Shown here: in pieces, positions 1-7,298 of the stretch | Numbering within the stretch: position 1 is the first letter of the stretch | Layout: the number at the start of each line of letters is the position of its first letter | Origin: Coemansia sp. RSA 922 | Taxonomy: Eukaryota; Kickxellomycota; Kickxellomycetes; Kickxellales; Kickxellaceae | Reading direction: 5' to 3' | DNA: 11,167 nucleotides | Assembly: GCA_027577415.1 (NCBI GenBank) | Contig: JANBQS010000857.1 | Coordinates: 1 to 11,167 of the forward strand | Notes under the pieces: generated by a model | The model's input: only the letters and a program-made list of their open reading frames with translations | Database searches by the model: none | What the model was told of the DNA's origin: nothing | Translations under genes and position numbers: made by a program

Positions 1-341
1 GCGTACTCTGGCTGGCTGATATTTCTCTGTAGGTCGCGGATGGTGCGCAAGTCGGAGAGCGTGTGTACGGCGCTGTCGTTTAAAAGGACAAGCTCAGCCT
101 TGGCGCCTACACCCAGGAGCTGCCGGCTGAGATCGAGGTCACCATCACCGTCGATGACCCCCTTGAGCTTAGTGTACTTTTCGAGTCCCTGCGCTAGCGG
201 AGCATGGTCAGCAAGCACTTGAGCTAAACACCGCTCAATGTACGCAATCTGCTCACTCACGTTCTCGGTATTGTTAGTACGCCCGTCAGCGCTGAGCACA
301 CCGCGCTCCAGCGCCTCGAGCCTCGCATTCAGAACGTCCAT
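1..341 (-). CDS. Probable dynactin subunit 3 (p24), 5' part only
   Basis: An open frame starts at the ATG at 339-341 and runs leftward off the window, giving 113 codons with no stop. The protein opens MDVLNARLEALERGVL, followed by a short acidic/polar stretch, a helical segment (about residues 28-60), a short loop rich in Gly/Asp, and a second helical region with a leucine/aspartate pattern. This arrangement (an N-terminal LEARLEALER-type heptad start, then predicted coiled coil) resembles the dynactin p24 family, whose members are about 180-190 residues, so roughly 60% is present. In known dynactin complexes p24 sits in the shoulder with p150 and p50 and supports dynein-driven transport. The family call rests on general pattern and a few aligned stretches rather than a catalytic motif; another small coiled-coil protein is possible. 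It shares a 295-bp divergent upstream region with the P1 gene. Confidence 0.55.
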   Translation of the reverse strand, partial: MDVLNARLEALERGVLSADGRTNNTENVSEQIAYIERCLAQVLADHAPLAQGLEKYTKLKGVIDGDGDLDLSRQLLGVGAKAELVLLNDSAVHTLSDLRTIRDLQRNISQPEY

Positions 342-636
342 TTGAAAAAGAGAAATACACGCAAATTAGCAAATGTGGTTTACCAAACCAAATGCGAACT
401 GACAACATTGGCCTTTTTGGTATTTCAAATATTAAATGATCACCAGTGATCAAATCAGGTGTGTTTTTTGGCACTATCTGCAAAATCGTGAAACTAGCGC
501 GGGTCGCGGCGGCGGCGGGTGTGCCTGGCTCTTCTATCCTTTCGAATCCATCTAGTGTTTATAAACGCGACAGACCTCTAATACGAGTTAAATACCCTTG
601 TCGTCACGTACAAACCACATACTCAAAATATCAATC
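342..636. promoter_or_regulatory. Divergent promoter region between dynactin-like gene and RPLP1
   Basis: This 295-bp gap carries the upstream sequences of two genes transcribed apart. A TATA-like TATAAA lies at 560-565, 72 bp before the P1 start codon, which suits a short P1 leader; no ATG lies between this box and the P1 start. A GC-rich patch at about 498-520 (GCGCGGGTCGCGGCGGCGGC) and a perfect interrupted dyad at 437-452 are candidate factor-binding sites. Function is inferred from position. Confidence 0.6.
437..452. repeat. Interrupted dyad TGATCAC-CA-GTGATCA
   Basis: Seven-base arms TGATCAC (437-443) and GTGATCA (446-452) are perfect reverse complements around a 2-bp centre. The dyad lies 95 bp from the dynactin-like start and 185 bp from the P1 start, so it could be a binding site for a dimeric regulator serving either gene. 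No known factor is assigned. Confidence 0.5.
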
Positions 637-1171
637 ATGTCTACCGCCCAGCAGGCCATCGTCTACGCCACTCTGATCCTCGCCGACGACAACGTCGAGA
701 TCACTGTAAGTATCCAAACGGATGGATGAGTGAATGGATGGATACGACCAGATTCGCGATGGATACGACACTATTTTTTGCAATGGATACTTGTAAAAAG
801 TGACATTATTGAAATTGGTTGAAATTTCAAAATTGTCCATTCAGAATTTACAATGTCGACACCTAGAAACTAACAACGGATTGCAAACCCTCCACTCTAC
901 ACATTTCGACAATATGTAGGCTGACAAGCTTGAGGCTATCACCAAGGCCGCCGGTGTTGATGTCGAGCCCATCTACTTCAACCTGTTCGCCAAGGCCTTC
1001 GAGGGCAAGGACGTCAACGAGCTCCTGCTGAACGTTGGCTCTGCCGCCGCCGCTGCCCCAGTTGCTGGTGGTGCCGCCCCCGCTGCCGCTGGTGCCGCCC
1101 CTGCCGCCGAGGCCAAGGTCGAGGAGGAGGAGGAGTCCGACGACGACATGGGCTTCGGTCTGTTCGACTAA
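637..1171 (+). CDS. RPLP1: 60S acidic ribosomal protein P1, two exons (637-705, 920-1171)
   Basis: Joining 637-705 to 920-1171 gives 106 residues and a TAA stop, close to the usual 105-115 for P1. Exon 1 encodes [20 protein letters not shown], and exon 2 starts [20 protein letters not shown]. These form the helical dimerisation domain (about 1-65). An Ala/Pro/Gly-rich hinge (about 70-92) and the conserved acidic C-terminus [14 protein letters not shown] follow. P1/P2 heterodimers bind P0 on the 60S stalk, where the C-terminal tail recruits and stimulates elongation-factor GTPases. Codons are strongly biased to C or G in third position (GCC, GTC, AAG, GAC), more than in the neighbouring XPD and GPN2 genes, as expected of a very highly expressed gene. 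Two AATAAA signals follow at 1225-1240. Identity is certain to the family; P1 rather than P2 is supported by the N-terminal sequence. Confidence 0.95.
706..919 (+). other. Spliceosomal intron of RPLP1 (214 nt, phase 0)
   Basis: The 5' splice site is GTAAGT at 706-711 and the 3' splice site is TAG at 917-919. A strong branch-site match ACTAAC lies at 869-874, with its branch A about 46 nt before the acceptor. Splicing here restores the P1 frame exactly between Thr23 and Ala24. It is the only intron needed for any gene in the window. Its 5' half carries three copies of ATGGATAC (738-745, 759-766, 783-790; the first two extend to ATGGATACGAC), and a 12-bp perfect palindrome TTGAAATTTCAA sits at 819-830. 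No snoRNA could be supported inside it. Confidence 0.93.
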
Positions 1172-1224
1172 GGAGTTAGATCCCCACCCCGCCACCGAGT
1201 GTTTGTTTGGGTTTTTTCTACTTG

Positions 1225-1240
1225 AATAAAGGACAATAAA
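1225..1240 (+). terminator. RPLP1 polyadenylation signals (two AATAAA)
   Basis: Two canonical AATAAA hexamers at 1225-1230 and 1235-1240 lie 54-69 nt beyond the P1 stop. They sit only about 80 nt before the next start codon, so the 3' end of P1 and the promoter of the thioesterase are packed into 146 bp. Confidence 0.75.
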
Positions 1241-1317
1241 CCAATCTCCCTCACATCACCTTTTAAATTTCAATCCCCAGTCAACAATTTCTGATACTAT
1301 TAGCAGAATTTCGACAA

Positions 1318-1806
1318 ATGACGGCGACGAGTGCGTTTAGAAATGTAACCCAAGTCATGCAGGCGGTCCATGCGAGAGGCGGCTTTGACGCGTTCTGTTT
1401 TGACAAGCTCAACCTGCTGTTGGCGGAGGTTGGACATGTCCGTGGCGAGATACCGGTTACGCGAGACTACCTAAACGCAGTTGGCGGCACACATGGCGGA
1501 TGGCTGTCCACGCTGGTTGACGTAGGAGGATCGCTGGCCATTGCGTCGCATGGATTCAAGACCACTGGCGTGTCTACCGACTTGTCCGTGTCATTCCTAG
1601 CTGCGTCGGGCGAAGGCAGCAACATTGTGTTTGACGCGCGAGTTCTAAAGCTCGGGCGTACGCTGGCCTACACTAGAGTGGACATTTTCAGTGGTGACAA
1701 GCTGGTTGCCACTGGAAACCACACCAAGTTTGTTGCTCGTGAACAAGATCGCGCGGCACAAGAGGCAGCTGCTGAGAAGCCCGCCCCTGCCAACACTAGC
1801 GAGTAG
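1318..1806 (+). CDS. Hotdog-fold acyl-CoA thioesterase, PaaI/ACOT13 (THEM2)-like
   Basis: The 162-residue protein matches the 4HBT/PaaI hotdog family, whose human member ACOT13 hydrolyses medium- and long-chain acyl-CoAs to free acid and CoA and is mitochondrion-associated. The family core is plain: Asn53 and then HGG at 59-61 with Asp68 in LNAVGGTHGGWLSTLVD correspond to the catalytic Asn...HGG...Asp arrangement. VSTDLSVSFL (85-94) is the strand that carries the substrate-adjacent Ser/Thr, and GRTLAYTRVDIF (113-124) with GNHTKFV (133-139) forms the closing strands. Residues after about 140 are an Ala/Glu-rich tail (about 23 residues) beyond the usual domain, probably disordered. The first ATG is used and gives a family-typical N-terminus; no clear targeting peptide is visible. 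An ATTAAA signal follows at 1838-1843. Substrate chain length cannot be told from sequence. Confidence 0.88.
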   Translation: MTATSAFRNVTQVMQAVHARGGFDAFCFDKLNLLLAEVGHVRGEIPVTRDYLNAVGGTHGGWLSTLVDVGGSLAIASHGFKTTGVSTDLSVSFLAASGEGSNIVFDARVLKLGRTLAYTRVDIFSGDKLVATGNHTKFVAREQDRAAQEAAAEKPAPANTSE

Positions 1807-1884
1807 TCAACCCCATTTTAAAGAGTCGATATATGATATTAAACGTGAGAAAGCAGCTACGGTGGTTACTAAAATGATGGAGAA
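1807..1884. other. 78-bp gap between convergent genes
   Basis: The thioesterase (+) and the kinase (-) face each other here. An ATTAAA variant signal for the thioesterase is at 1838-1843. No canonical AATAAA for the kinase was found on the other strand, so the two transcripts probably overlap at their 3' ends. Confidence 0.5.
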
Positions 1885-3066
1885 TTATCCCTGGGGCGCC
1901 CAGCTTCCAGGAATGCTGTCCTTGGGGTCCTTGGGGTCAACCGGAGGACTATAGGACTGCGGCGATTGTTGCTGAGGCAGCTCAGACGATCCATCGGCCA
2001 CCCCGTCTTGCTCAACATCCATTTCGCAGCTCATAGACCGCTCTTTGTCCGAGGCTGACGAAGAGTCGGACAGGGACCGGCCAGAGGAGCCCTGGCTGAG
2101 CTTCCTAATGCGATTGAGGGCTTGGACCTTCAGAACCGCACGGCGCAGGGTTGCGCGAGCATTAAAGTTGTGGATGACGTCGGGGAGTAGATCGCGAGTA
2201 GACGCCGGTGCACCAGTCAGCCAAGGGTGCTGTAGGGCCTCGGCTGCAGTCATTCTCTCGTTAGGGTTGGACTTTAGACTGCGACGAATAAAGTCCTTGG
2301 CCTCCTCCGAAACGTCATACCAGTAGGCATCGATGAACTCAATGTTGTCGCTGAGCATGGCAGCCATGAGCGGCTTTGGCTTCTCGAATCTCCAAAAGGG
2401 GCTGTAGCCGCACAGAATAGAAAAGGTAACGATTCCCATGGACCAGACATCAACGGCCTTGCCGTGACCCTGGCGGAGAAGCACCTCGGGCGCCGCGTAT
2501 CCATATGAGCCGCACATGGTGCTCAAAATCTCGTCATCGCTCTTCATAATACGCGCAATACCAAAGTCAGCGAGCATGAGCGGCGCGTCGGGCGTCCTGT
2601 CCTTGAAAATAAAGTTTTCTGGCTTGATATCGCGGTGCACGATGTTGTGGTCGTGTAGGTAGGAGATTGACTCGTAGCCACAGCGAATAAGGTAGGTGGC
2701 ATCCTTCTCTGAAAAGTGGCCGCGCTTGCTGATTTCCTCAAACAGCTCGCCGCCAGTGCACAGCTCAAACACCAGGTAGTACTTGTCCTTGGACTCGAAC
2801 CAATCTAGGAGTTTGACGATGTTCGGGTGGCGCAAGTGGCGCACAATATCGATTTCCTTTAGTACCATGGCCTCGTCGCCGCTCAGTCCGGACTTTTTGA
2901 TGACCTTGATAGCCACATGGCGCCCGTCGGGCGTAAAAGTCGCCTCCCTGACCTCGCCAAAGGTGCCAGCGCCCAGGACGCGGCCAAAGACGTAGTACTG
3001 CTTGCGCTCATACGACTCGGGCTGCTGGGCAAGATGGTGCCACATACCACGGATTGCAGAGGCCAT
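1885..3066 (-). CDS. Calcium/calmodulin-dependent protein kinase, fungal CMK type
   Basis: This 393-residue Ser/Thr kinase has every catalytic motif: Gly-rich loop GAGTFG (32-37), VAIK with Lys54, Glu71, HRDIKPEN (144-151, catalytic Asp146), DFG (167-169) and APE (192-194). Thr183 in LSTMCGSYGYAAPE occupies the activation-loop site that CaMK kinases phosphorylate in CaMKI. GHGKAVDVWSMGIV and PWL at 281-283 complete the C-lobe. After it, a basic amphipathic stretch (about 300-323, ARATLRRAVLKVQALNRIRK) fits the autoinhibitory/calmodulin-binding helix of fungal CMK proteins. The tail is Ser-rich (about 325-345), then Gln/Pro-rich, ending with a DPKDPKD repeat. Such kinases relay cytosolic Ca2+ signals in stress and growth. 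The start is the first ATG after an in-frame stop only 10 nt upstream, and the N-terminal QPESYERKQYY matches the family. No introns are needed. Confidence 0.92.
   Translation of the reverse strand: MASAIRGMWHHLAQQPESYERKQYYVFGRVLGAGTFGEVREATFTPDGRHVAIKVIKKSGLSGDEAMVLKEIDIVRHLRHPNIVKLLDWFESKDKYYLVFELCTGGELFEEISKRGHFSEKDATYLIRCGYESISYLHDHNIVHRDIKPENFIFKDRTPDAPLMLADFGIARIMKSDDEILSTMCGSYGYAAPEVLLRQGHGKAVDVWSMGIVTFSILCGYSPFWRFEKPKPLMAAMLSDNIEFIDAYWYDVSEEAKDFIRRSLKSNPNERMTAAEALQHPWLTGAPASTRDLLPDVIHNFNARATLRRAVLKVQALNRIRKLSQGSSGRSLSDSSSASDKERSMSCEMDVEQDGVADGSSELPQQQSPQSYSPPVDPKDPKDSIPGSWAPQG
1918..1938. repeat. 9-bp tandem duplication in the kinase C-terminal tail
   Basis: The unit GTCCTTGGG occurs twice in tandem (1918-1926, 1927-1935) and is followed by GTC. 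Read on the - strand it encodes the DPKDPKD stretch. Being in frame (9 bp) it only lengthens a probably disordered tail; replication slippage is the simplest origin. Confidence 0.7.
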
Positions 3067-3534
3067 ACTCGGAATTTATATAGTGTGAAAAAAGCAAATG
3101 CCAAGCCTCGGAGAGAACAGAGAAGAAAAATACGAGCGTGGGGAAGTGGTGGTAGAGGTGGAAGGGGCGAGACCTTCTTTCCTGTAGAAAAAGAATAAAA
3201 CAAGGTTTGTGTAATGGAGAGAATTCGTTGAACCACTTTCTTTTTGGCAGAAAGAAGCAAAGGGCAAAGTCCCCGTGCGTGTGCGAGGGTGGGTGGGTGG
3301 AGCTGTGCCACTATGCACCAGCACTAGCTGTGCGCATGTTCTTGATTTCTGCGACGCTTAACGACAATCCTCTCCCTGTTCTTAGCGGACTCTGTCGGCA
3401 ATGTCGAGAAATGGCGCTCTCTGCTCGACTTTAATTTTTTTTTTTCTTTCCCAGGCAGAAGAAGCATCTGGAGCGGAGGTCCAAAAATGGGGTGCCGCGA
3501 TTCGGAGTAAGGATCTAGCCAAGAGAAGTTTTAT
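3067..3534 (-). promoter_or_regulatory. Kinase upstream region and GPN2 3' end
   Basis: This 468-bp gap lies upstream of the kinase start and downstream of the GPN2 stop. On the kinase sense strand it contains a C-rich leader (CCACC-type repeats around 3140-3170) and CCACCCACCCACCC at about 3287-3300, the G-rich complement of which is a possible G-quadruplex. A TATATAA lies at about 3073-3079, too close to the kinase ATG to be its TATA box. No gene was found here; a pyrimidine-rich run TTTTTTTTTTTCTTTC on the + strand lies near 3435-3450. Confidence 0.5.
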
Positions 3535-3535
3535 T
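3530..3535 (-). terminator. GPN2 polyadenylation signal overlapping the stop codon
   Basis: On the - strand the GPN2 stop reads TGAATAAAAC: the A of TGA is the first A of AATAAA. If used, cleavage would fall about 10-30 nt past the stop, giving an unusually short 3' UTR. Confidence 0.5.
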
Positions 3536-4497
3536 CAGTGTTCGACAATTGACATATTTTCTAGAACGCTGTTTAGCGGCCTATTGCCAGCGCCACTGGG
3601 CCGTATATCCGTTGTAGCATCTCTCAGTGTCTCATATCGCATCTGTGCGTCTCGGGCTTCCGATAACAAGTCTGTAGAATTCGCCGACATTAAGATACTC
3701 TCGTTTCCCTGGCTCAACGCCCCAAAAATATATCCGTTGGCCTTGTCCACCTCCTTTAGCAGGCTAGCAACCGAGTGCTTGTCCGTAATACACAGCGTGC
3801 TAAACCCTACCAAGCTGTAGTCCTCGATCAGCTCACAGATGACCTTGTTCAAATCTCCGAACCGCGAGCTTGGCTCACGCTCATTTAGATGGAAGAGGAG
3901 ATAATCAAGGTCCATGACGCTGGTATAGTACTCGAGACTAAAGTCTAGCTGCCCCATTTGCTCCAGTAGATCGATCTTTGACAATACGTTGACGTGCGGC
4001 ATTTCCAGCATCGTCATTGTAGTCAGCGAGAGCAAAAGTACCGATATAAACCGCGATGCCTCTGTGCAATAGCTGGAATCCACAAGATGCACACATGCCA
4101 GTCGGTAGTGCAACTTCTCCAGTCGCTGGACTATGGCCTTGATCGACTGGTTGTGTGTGTAAAGCTCGACTTGGCCCGGGCAGTCAAAGATAAAGTAGTA
4201 CCCATCGTCTGCATATGGCTTTAGCTTTGCAGCTAGCCACCCAATGTTCTTCTCCAAGTACTCGACGCAGTATACCATGCCGCCGTTGGGGCCCAATTGA
4301 TATGCGTCCATGGCATCCTCGAGCGTTATGAGATCTTCAACGTTTACGGCGCACTCGTACGGCATATTGTCGTTGGCTGGATCCAAGTTGACGATGATCG
4401 TCTTACGTCCTAGCGCATTGAGAAACTGCTGCATCCCGTTGCAGTATGTGGTCTTTCCCGAACCGGGAGGACCAATTACGAGTTGTCCAAACGGCAT
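3535..4497 (-). CDS. GPN2: GPN-loop GTPase 2
   Basis: The 320-residue protein begins MPFGQLVIGPPGSGKTTYCN, the characteristic start of GPN2, so 4497 is the start. Motifs in order: P-loop GPPGSGKTT (9-17), NLDPAND (37-43), the GPN insertion GPNGG (69-73) that defines the family, switch II DCPGQVEL (105-112), and the guanine-specificity motif SKID (173-176, in place of NKxD). Length is near that of human GPN2 (310) and yeast Npa3-family relatives. GPN GTPases act as dimers in the cytoplasm and help assemble RNA polymerase II (and III) and bring it to the nucleus. The C-terminal ~40 residues are polar and family-variable. It lies 179 bp downstream of XPD, on the same strand, with its own probable promoter. 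No introns. Confidence 0.94.
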   Translation of the reverse strand: MPFGQLVIGPPGSGKTTYCNGMQQFLNALGRKTIIVNLDPANDNMPYECAVNVEDLITLEDAMDAYQLGPNGGMVYCVEYLEKNIGWLAAKLKPYADDGYYFIFDCPGQVELYTHNQSIKAIVQRLEKLHYRLACVHLVDSSYCTEASRFISVLLLSLTTMTMLEMPHVNVLSKIDLLEQMGQLDFSLEYYTSVMDLDYLLFHLNEREPSSRFGDLNKVICELIEDYSLVGFSTLCITDKHSVASLLKEVDKANGYIFGALSQGNESILMSANSTDLLSEARDAQMRYETLRDATTDIRPSGAGNRPLNSVLENMSIVEH

Positions 4498-4676
4498 GGC
4501 ACAGTATTATAATGGTAATAGTATGTGTAAGTTTTCTAAAAATGACATGGCGGAAAGGGCTACCCCAGGCGTATTTTGGCGCTGCCAATCCAAGCGCTTT
4601 GCTGCTCAAGCGCTCATATGGGATAGCACACTCAAACAAATAGCAGGCGCAATACAAGTGGGGCTATCGTCATCAC
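4498..4676 (-). promoter_or_regulatory. GPN2 promoter and XPD 3' region with CCAAT box and paired CAAGCGCT
   Basis: GCCAAT at 4584-4589 (ATTGG on the GPN2 sense strand) lies about 90 bp before the GPN2 ATG, a normal place for a CCAAT box. Next to it CAAGCGCT occurs twice (4591-4598 and 4607-4614), 16 bp apart, each containing the palindrome AGCGCT. No canonical AATAAA for XPD was seen. Roles are inferred from position. Confidence 0.4.
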
Positions 4677-7004
4677 TTAGAACACTTCCTCAACTTCCAT
4701 CGCCTCAATCCCAGCAGCACTGTCAACCGCTGCTACTGCGTTAGAGACTATGTCGCCGCGGCCGCCGTGCTGGACAATATGCTCGTTTGCCCACATGCTG
4801 ACGCCAAGTTGCGCCTGCATATCAAAGGGCTGCGCCATGAGGTTGAGGAACTTTCGCGTAAGGGCAACCGCCATATCCGTCGACAAGTTCAAGCTCGTCT
4901 CCGTCAGACAGGTATTGATCCATTTTGGCAGCTTTGACCGCTTGTCAGATCGCGAGTAGCGCTTGTCCGCCAACACCATGAGTCCATAGTCGGTCTTTCC
5001 GCGCAACACTCGCCCAATGCACTGCGAGGCATGCCGCAGGGCATCAAACGTCAAAAAGTCGTTCTCGCGAATCTGATGCGTTTCGCGCATAAACTCCAAT
5101 CGCGCCTTGAGGATACGCGACTCCGTGTACTGGTACGGAATGCCAAACATAATCACCGCTCGGCCATAGTTGTGGTCGAAATCGATTCCCTCGCTGACTT
5201 TGCCACGCGCCACAGAGAGCAACACTGCGCCTCTTCCGTTGTTGCAGGCCGTACGGTAGTTTTGCAATGCCACTGACGTCTCGGCAGCATCTGGCGTCTC
5301 GACAAAGATCAGCTTATGCTTCCACACGTCCTTTAGCACGCCGTTCTCGTTCCACATCGCGACGATGCTCTCCATGTACAAGTACGAGGGAAAGAAGGCT
5401 ACAATGCCGTCGGGCACTGTGCGCGCCATCTCGATCAACAGATTGCCGTAATTGCGCACGACTGCCGGGTCATTGCGCACCTCAAACTTGCTGCTCATCG
5501 TCACCTGGTCGCTGCCACGCGTTACTACCAGCGGCGCAAAGCACTGCCTAGCCAGCGTCATAGTGAGCGACTCTTGCACGATGGGAACAAAGTTGAGCAT
5601 CTTGGGGTACATCTCCATAGGCGACAACGTGCCTGAAGTGATGATCACGGTGTGGAATCGCTGAAACACGGGTTTTATCGCAATCGCCGCGTCGAGGCAG
5701 GCCAAGTGCAACACTGGGTTTGGCACAGTCGAGTGGTCGCTCTCGTAGGGCTCGAATAAGACCATAAACCCAGTGTCATAGGTCGCGCACAGCGTGGCAA
5801 ATGCCGCAACCTTGGCCAGTGCGCCGTACTCCTCCAGATCAGTTATTTCAAGCGTGCGCACTAGAGAGGCCAGCCGCTCGGCGCAGAATCGCAAGGGCTT
5901 GCGCTCGATATAAGTAATCTCCTTAATGTGCTGCAAAAATGACGGCGTAGTTTCGGCCACCACATGCATCACTCGCATGCGCGCCTTTAGGTACTCGATA
6001 AAGCGCTTAAGGAATCTGACAAAGTGCTCAGCCTTGCGAATGTTTCCCGGAATGGCCTCGTGCAGTACTTTGTCAGGCAGAATCGGGTTGGCCAAGATCA
6101 AGTCCTCCTCGCGCGCAGCCAGCGCGTCTCTCAACCCGTCGACCAGTCGCTCGTACTCGTTTCGCAGCTTTTCCGAGTTCTGGCTCTTCATCTCCTCGAC
6201 TCGCTCGGTCAATCGCTCCACGCTGTCAGTGCTCGCTCGCAGAGTTCGCTGGTTGAGATCAATGCTGAGCGAGTCAATGCAGATACTGTCAATGTTGTGT
6301 GCCTCGTCAAACACGATGATCGAGTCCTTTTCAAACTCTTTCGACACCATCTCCGCCACCTTTGGATCAACCATGTAGTGGAAACTGTAGATAATGACAT
6401 CGGCAAATGGAATGACACGTCGCGCCAAGTAGTAGGGACACATCCCGCTAGTCCGGCCATAGTCCATTAGATCATCTAGTGTGTAGACGCCAGAAGGCAA
6501 AAGCTCGGTCGACTCCAGCGTTTGTATCTTTTCAAAGAAATCGCACACCTCAATGTTCCCTTCGGTTTTGGCCTTGTTGCGCACCCACGAAGCTGTTATC
6601 TGGCGACATTTGGCGTCGACAACCGTGCCCTTTCTTTCCTTGCTGACTCGCGGGTGCACACACAGGTTTTTGCGAGACGTCAGGCCTAGTCCCAGAAAGT
6701 CCTTATCCTCGCACCCTTGGCTACGGCGGTACTCCATCAGCCGCTTCAACTCGGCCAACGCCTTGTCGATCTCAGGAACGGTACGCGAGCAGTACACCAG
6801 CTTCCGCCGCCCAGGGTAGAACTGCTGGTAGGCAATGATCAGCGACAGTAGCGAAATCGTTTTGCCGGTGCCTGAGGGCATTTCCAGCATGGCATGGCCG
6901 CGGCTATCCAGGCTTTTCTTCAGACCGCACATGTACTGGTATTGCTCGGGGTACACGTAGTCATAGGGAAATATGACCGGTAGGTCGTCAATATAAAACC
7001 TCAT
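4677..7004 (-). CDS. RAD3: TFIIH 5'-3' DNA helicase XPD/Rad3
   Basis: The 775-residue protein from the ATG at 7002-7004 begins MRFYIDDLPVIFPYDYVYPE, matching the N-terminus of human XPD (760) and yeast Rad3 (778). Walker A is SGTGKT (44-49, Lys48). Four cysteines at 115, 133, 154 and 189 are spaced as the 4Fe-4S ligands, with Arg111 in the position of human Arg112. The DEAH box is at 233-236, motif IV-like ITSGTLSPMEMYP is in the second half, GKVSEGIDF is motif V, and QCIGRVLR (661-668) is motif VI. XPD unwinds DNA around lesions in nucleotide excision repair and is a structural part of TFIIH, which opens RNA polymerase II promoters. All catalytic residues are intact. The reading frame stays open for 33 more codons upstream to an ATG at 7103, but those encode a Phe/Leu/Ile-rich stretch absent from the family, so the internal start is preferred. 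No introns. Confidence 0.96.
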   Translation of the reverse strand: MRFYIDDLPVIFPYDYVYPEQYQYMCGLKKSLDSRGHAMLEMPSGTGKTISLLSLIIAYQQFYPGRRKLVYCSRTVPEIDKALAELKRLMEYRRSQGCEDKDFLGLGLTSRKNLCVHPRVSKERKGTVVDAKCRQITASWVRNKAKTEGNIEVCDFFEKIQTLESTELLPSGVYTLDDLMDYGRTSGMCPYYLARRVIPFADVIIYSFHYMVDPKVAEMVSKEFEKDSIIVFDEAHNIDSICIDSLSIDLNQRTLRASTDSVERLTERVEEMKSQNSEKLRNEYERLVDGLRDALAAREEDLILANPILPDKVLHEAIPGNIRKAEHFVRFLKRFIEYLKARMRVMHVVAETTPSFLQHIKEITYIERKPLRFCAERLASLVRTLEITDLEEYGALAKVAAFATLCATYDTGFMVLFEPYESDHSTVPNPVLHLACLDAAIAIKPVFQRFHTVIITSGTLSPMEMYPKMLNFVPIVQESLTMTLARQCFAPLVVTRGSDQVTMSSKFEVRNDPAVVRNYGNLLIEMARTVPDGIVAFFPSYLYMESIVAMWNENGVLKDVWKHKLIFVETPDAAETSVALQNYRTACNNGRGAVLLSVARGKVSEGIDFDHNYGRAVIMFGIPYQYTESRILKARLEFMRETHQIRENDFLTFDALRHASQCIGRVLRGKTDYGLMVLADKRYSRSDKRSKLPKWINTCLTETSLNLSTDMAVALTRKFLNLMAQPFDMQAQLGVSMWANEHIVQHGGRGDIVSNAVAAVDSAAGIEAMEVEEVF

Positions 7005-7298
7005 TTGCAAAGTACAAGAACAGAAAATATAAATAAAGAAGAAAAAAAGAGATTCTAGCAGCAATTGGACTAGCACAGAAGAAAGCGAGTAAATCTCAAA
7101 CAACCGCGACTGCAGGCGACAAACGAGCCAGTGAGCTGCGACTCAAGCCCTATTAGCATCGATTCTATCCCGATGAAAACTTGGTATCCTTCTCTTCCAC
7201 CTTTTGCATTCACTTTTCACCTTTTTTCAATTAATTATCTATTCTCGAAAATTGTCTGGCGTTAATCCTACTTTTAAATAAGGATCCAATTTCTCATA
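7005..7298. promoter_or_regulatory. Divergent promoter region between XPD and LUC7
   Basis: The 294-bp gap separates two divergent starts. On the XPD side an A/T-rich element (ATTTATATTTT on the - strand, about 7022-7032) precedes the ATG closely. On the LUC7 side a pyrimidine-rich block (about 7185-7230, with CACCTTTT twice) is followed by TTTTAAATAAGG at about 7272-7283. Either A/T element may serve as a start-site signal, but both are nearer to the ATG than a standard TATA box, so leaders would be very short or TATA-independent. Confidence 0.5.

Noticed and set aside
706..919. Box C/D snoRNA inside the RPLP1 intron
   Set aside because: A GATGAG-like box C is present but no CTGA box D and no terminal stem were found.
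2791..2801. Perfect tRNA B-box-like GGTTCGAGTCC on the - strand
   Set aside because: It lies inside conserved kinase codons (DWFESK) and no A box or cloverleaf surrounds it, so it is a coincidence of coding sequence.
7022..7032. Match to the yeast ARS consensus (ATTTATATTTT)
   Set aside because: That consensus applies to Saccharomyces relatives only, and A/T-rich 11-mers are common by chance; no basis for calling an origin here.
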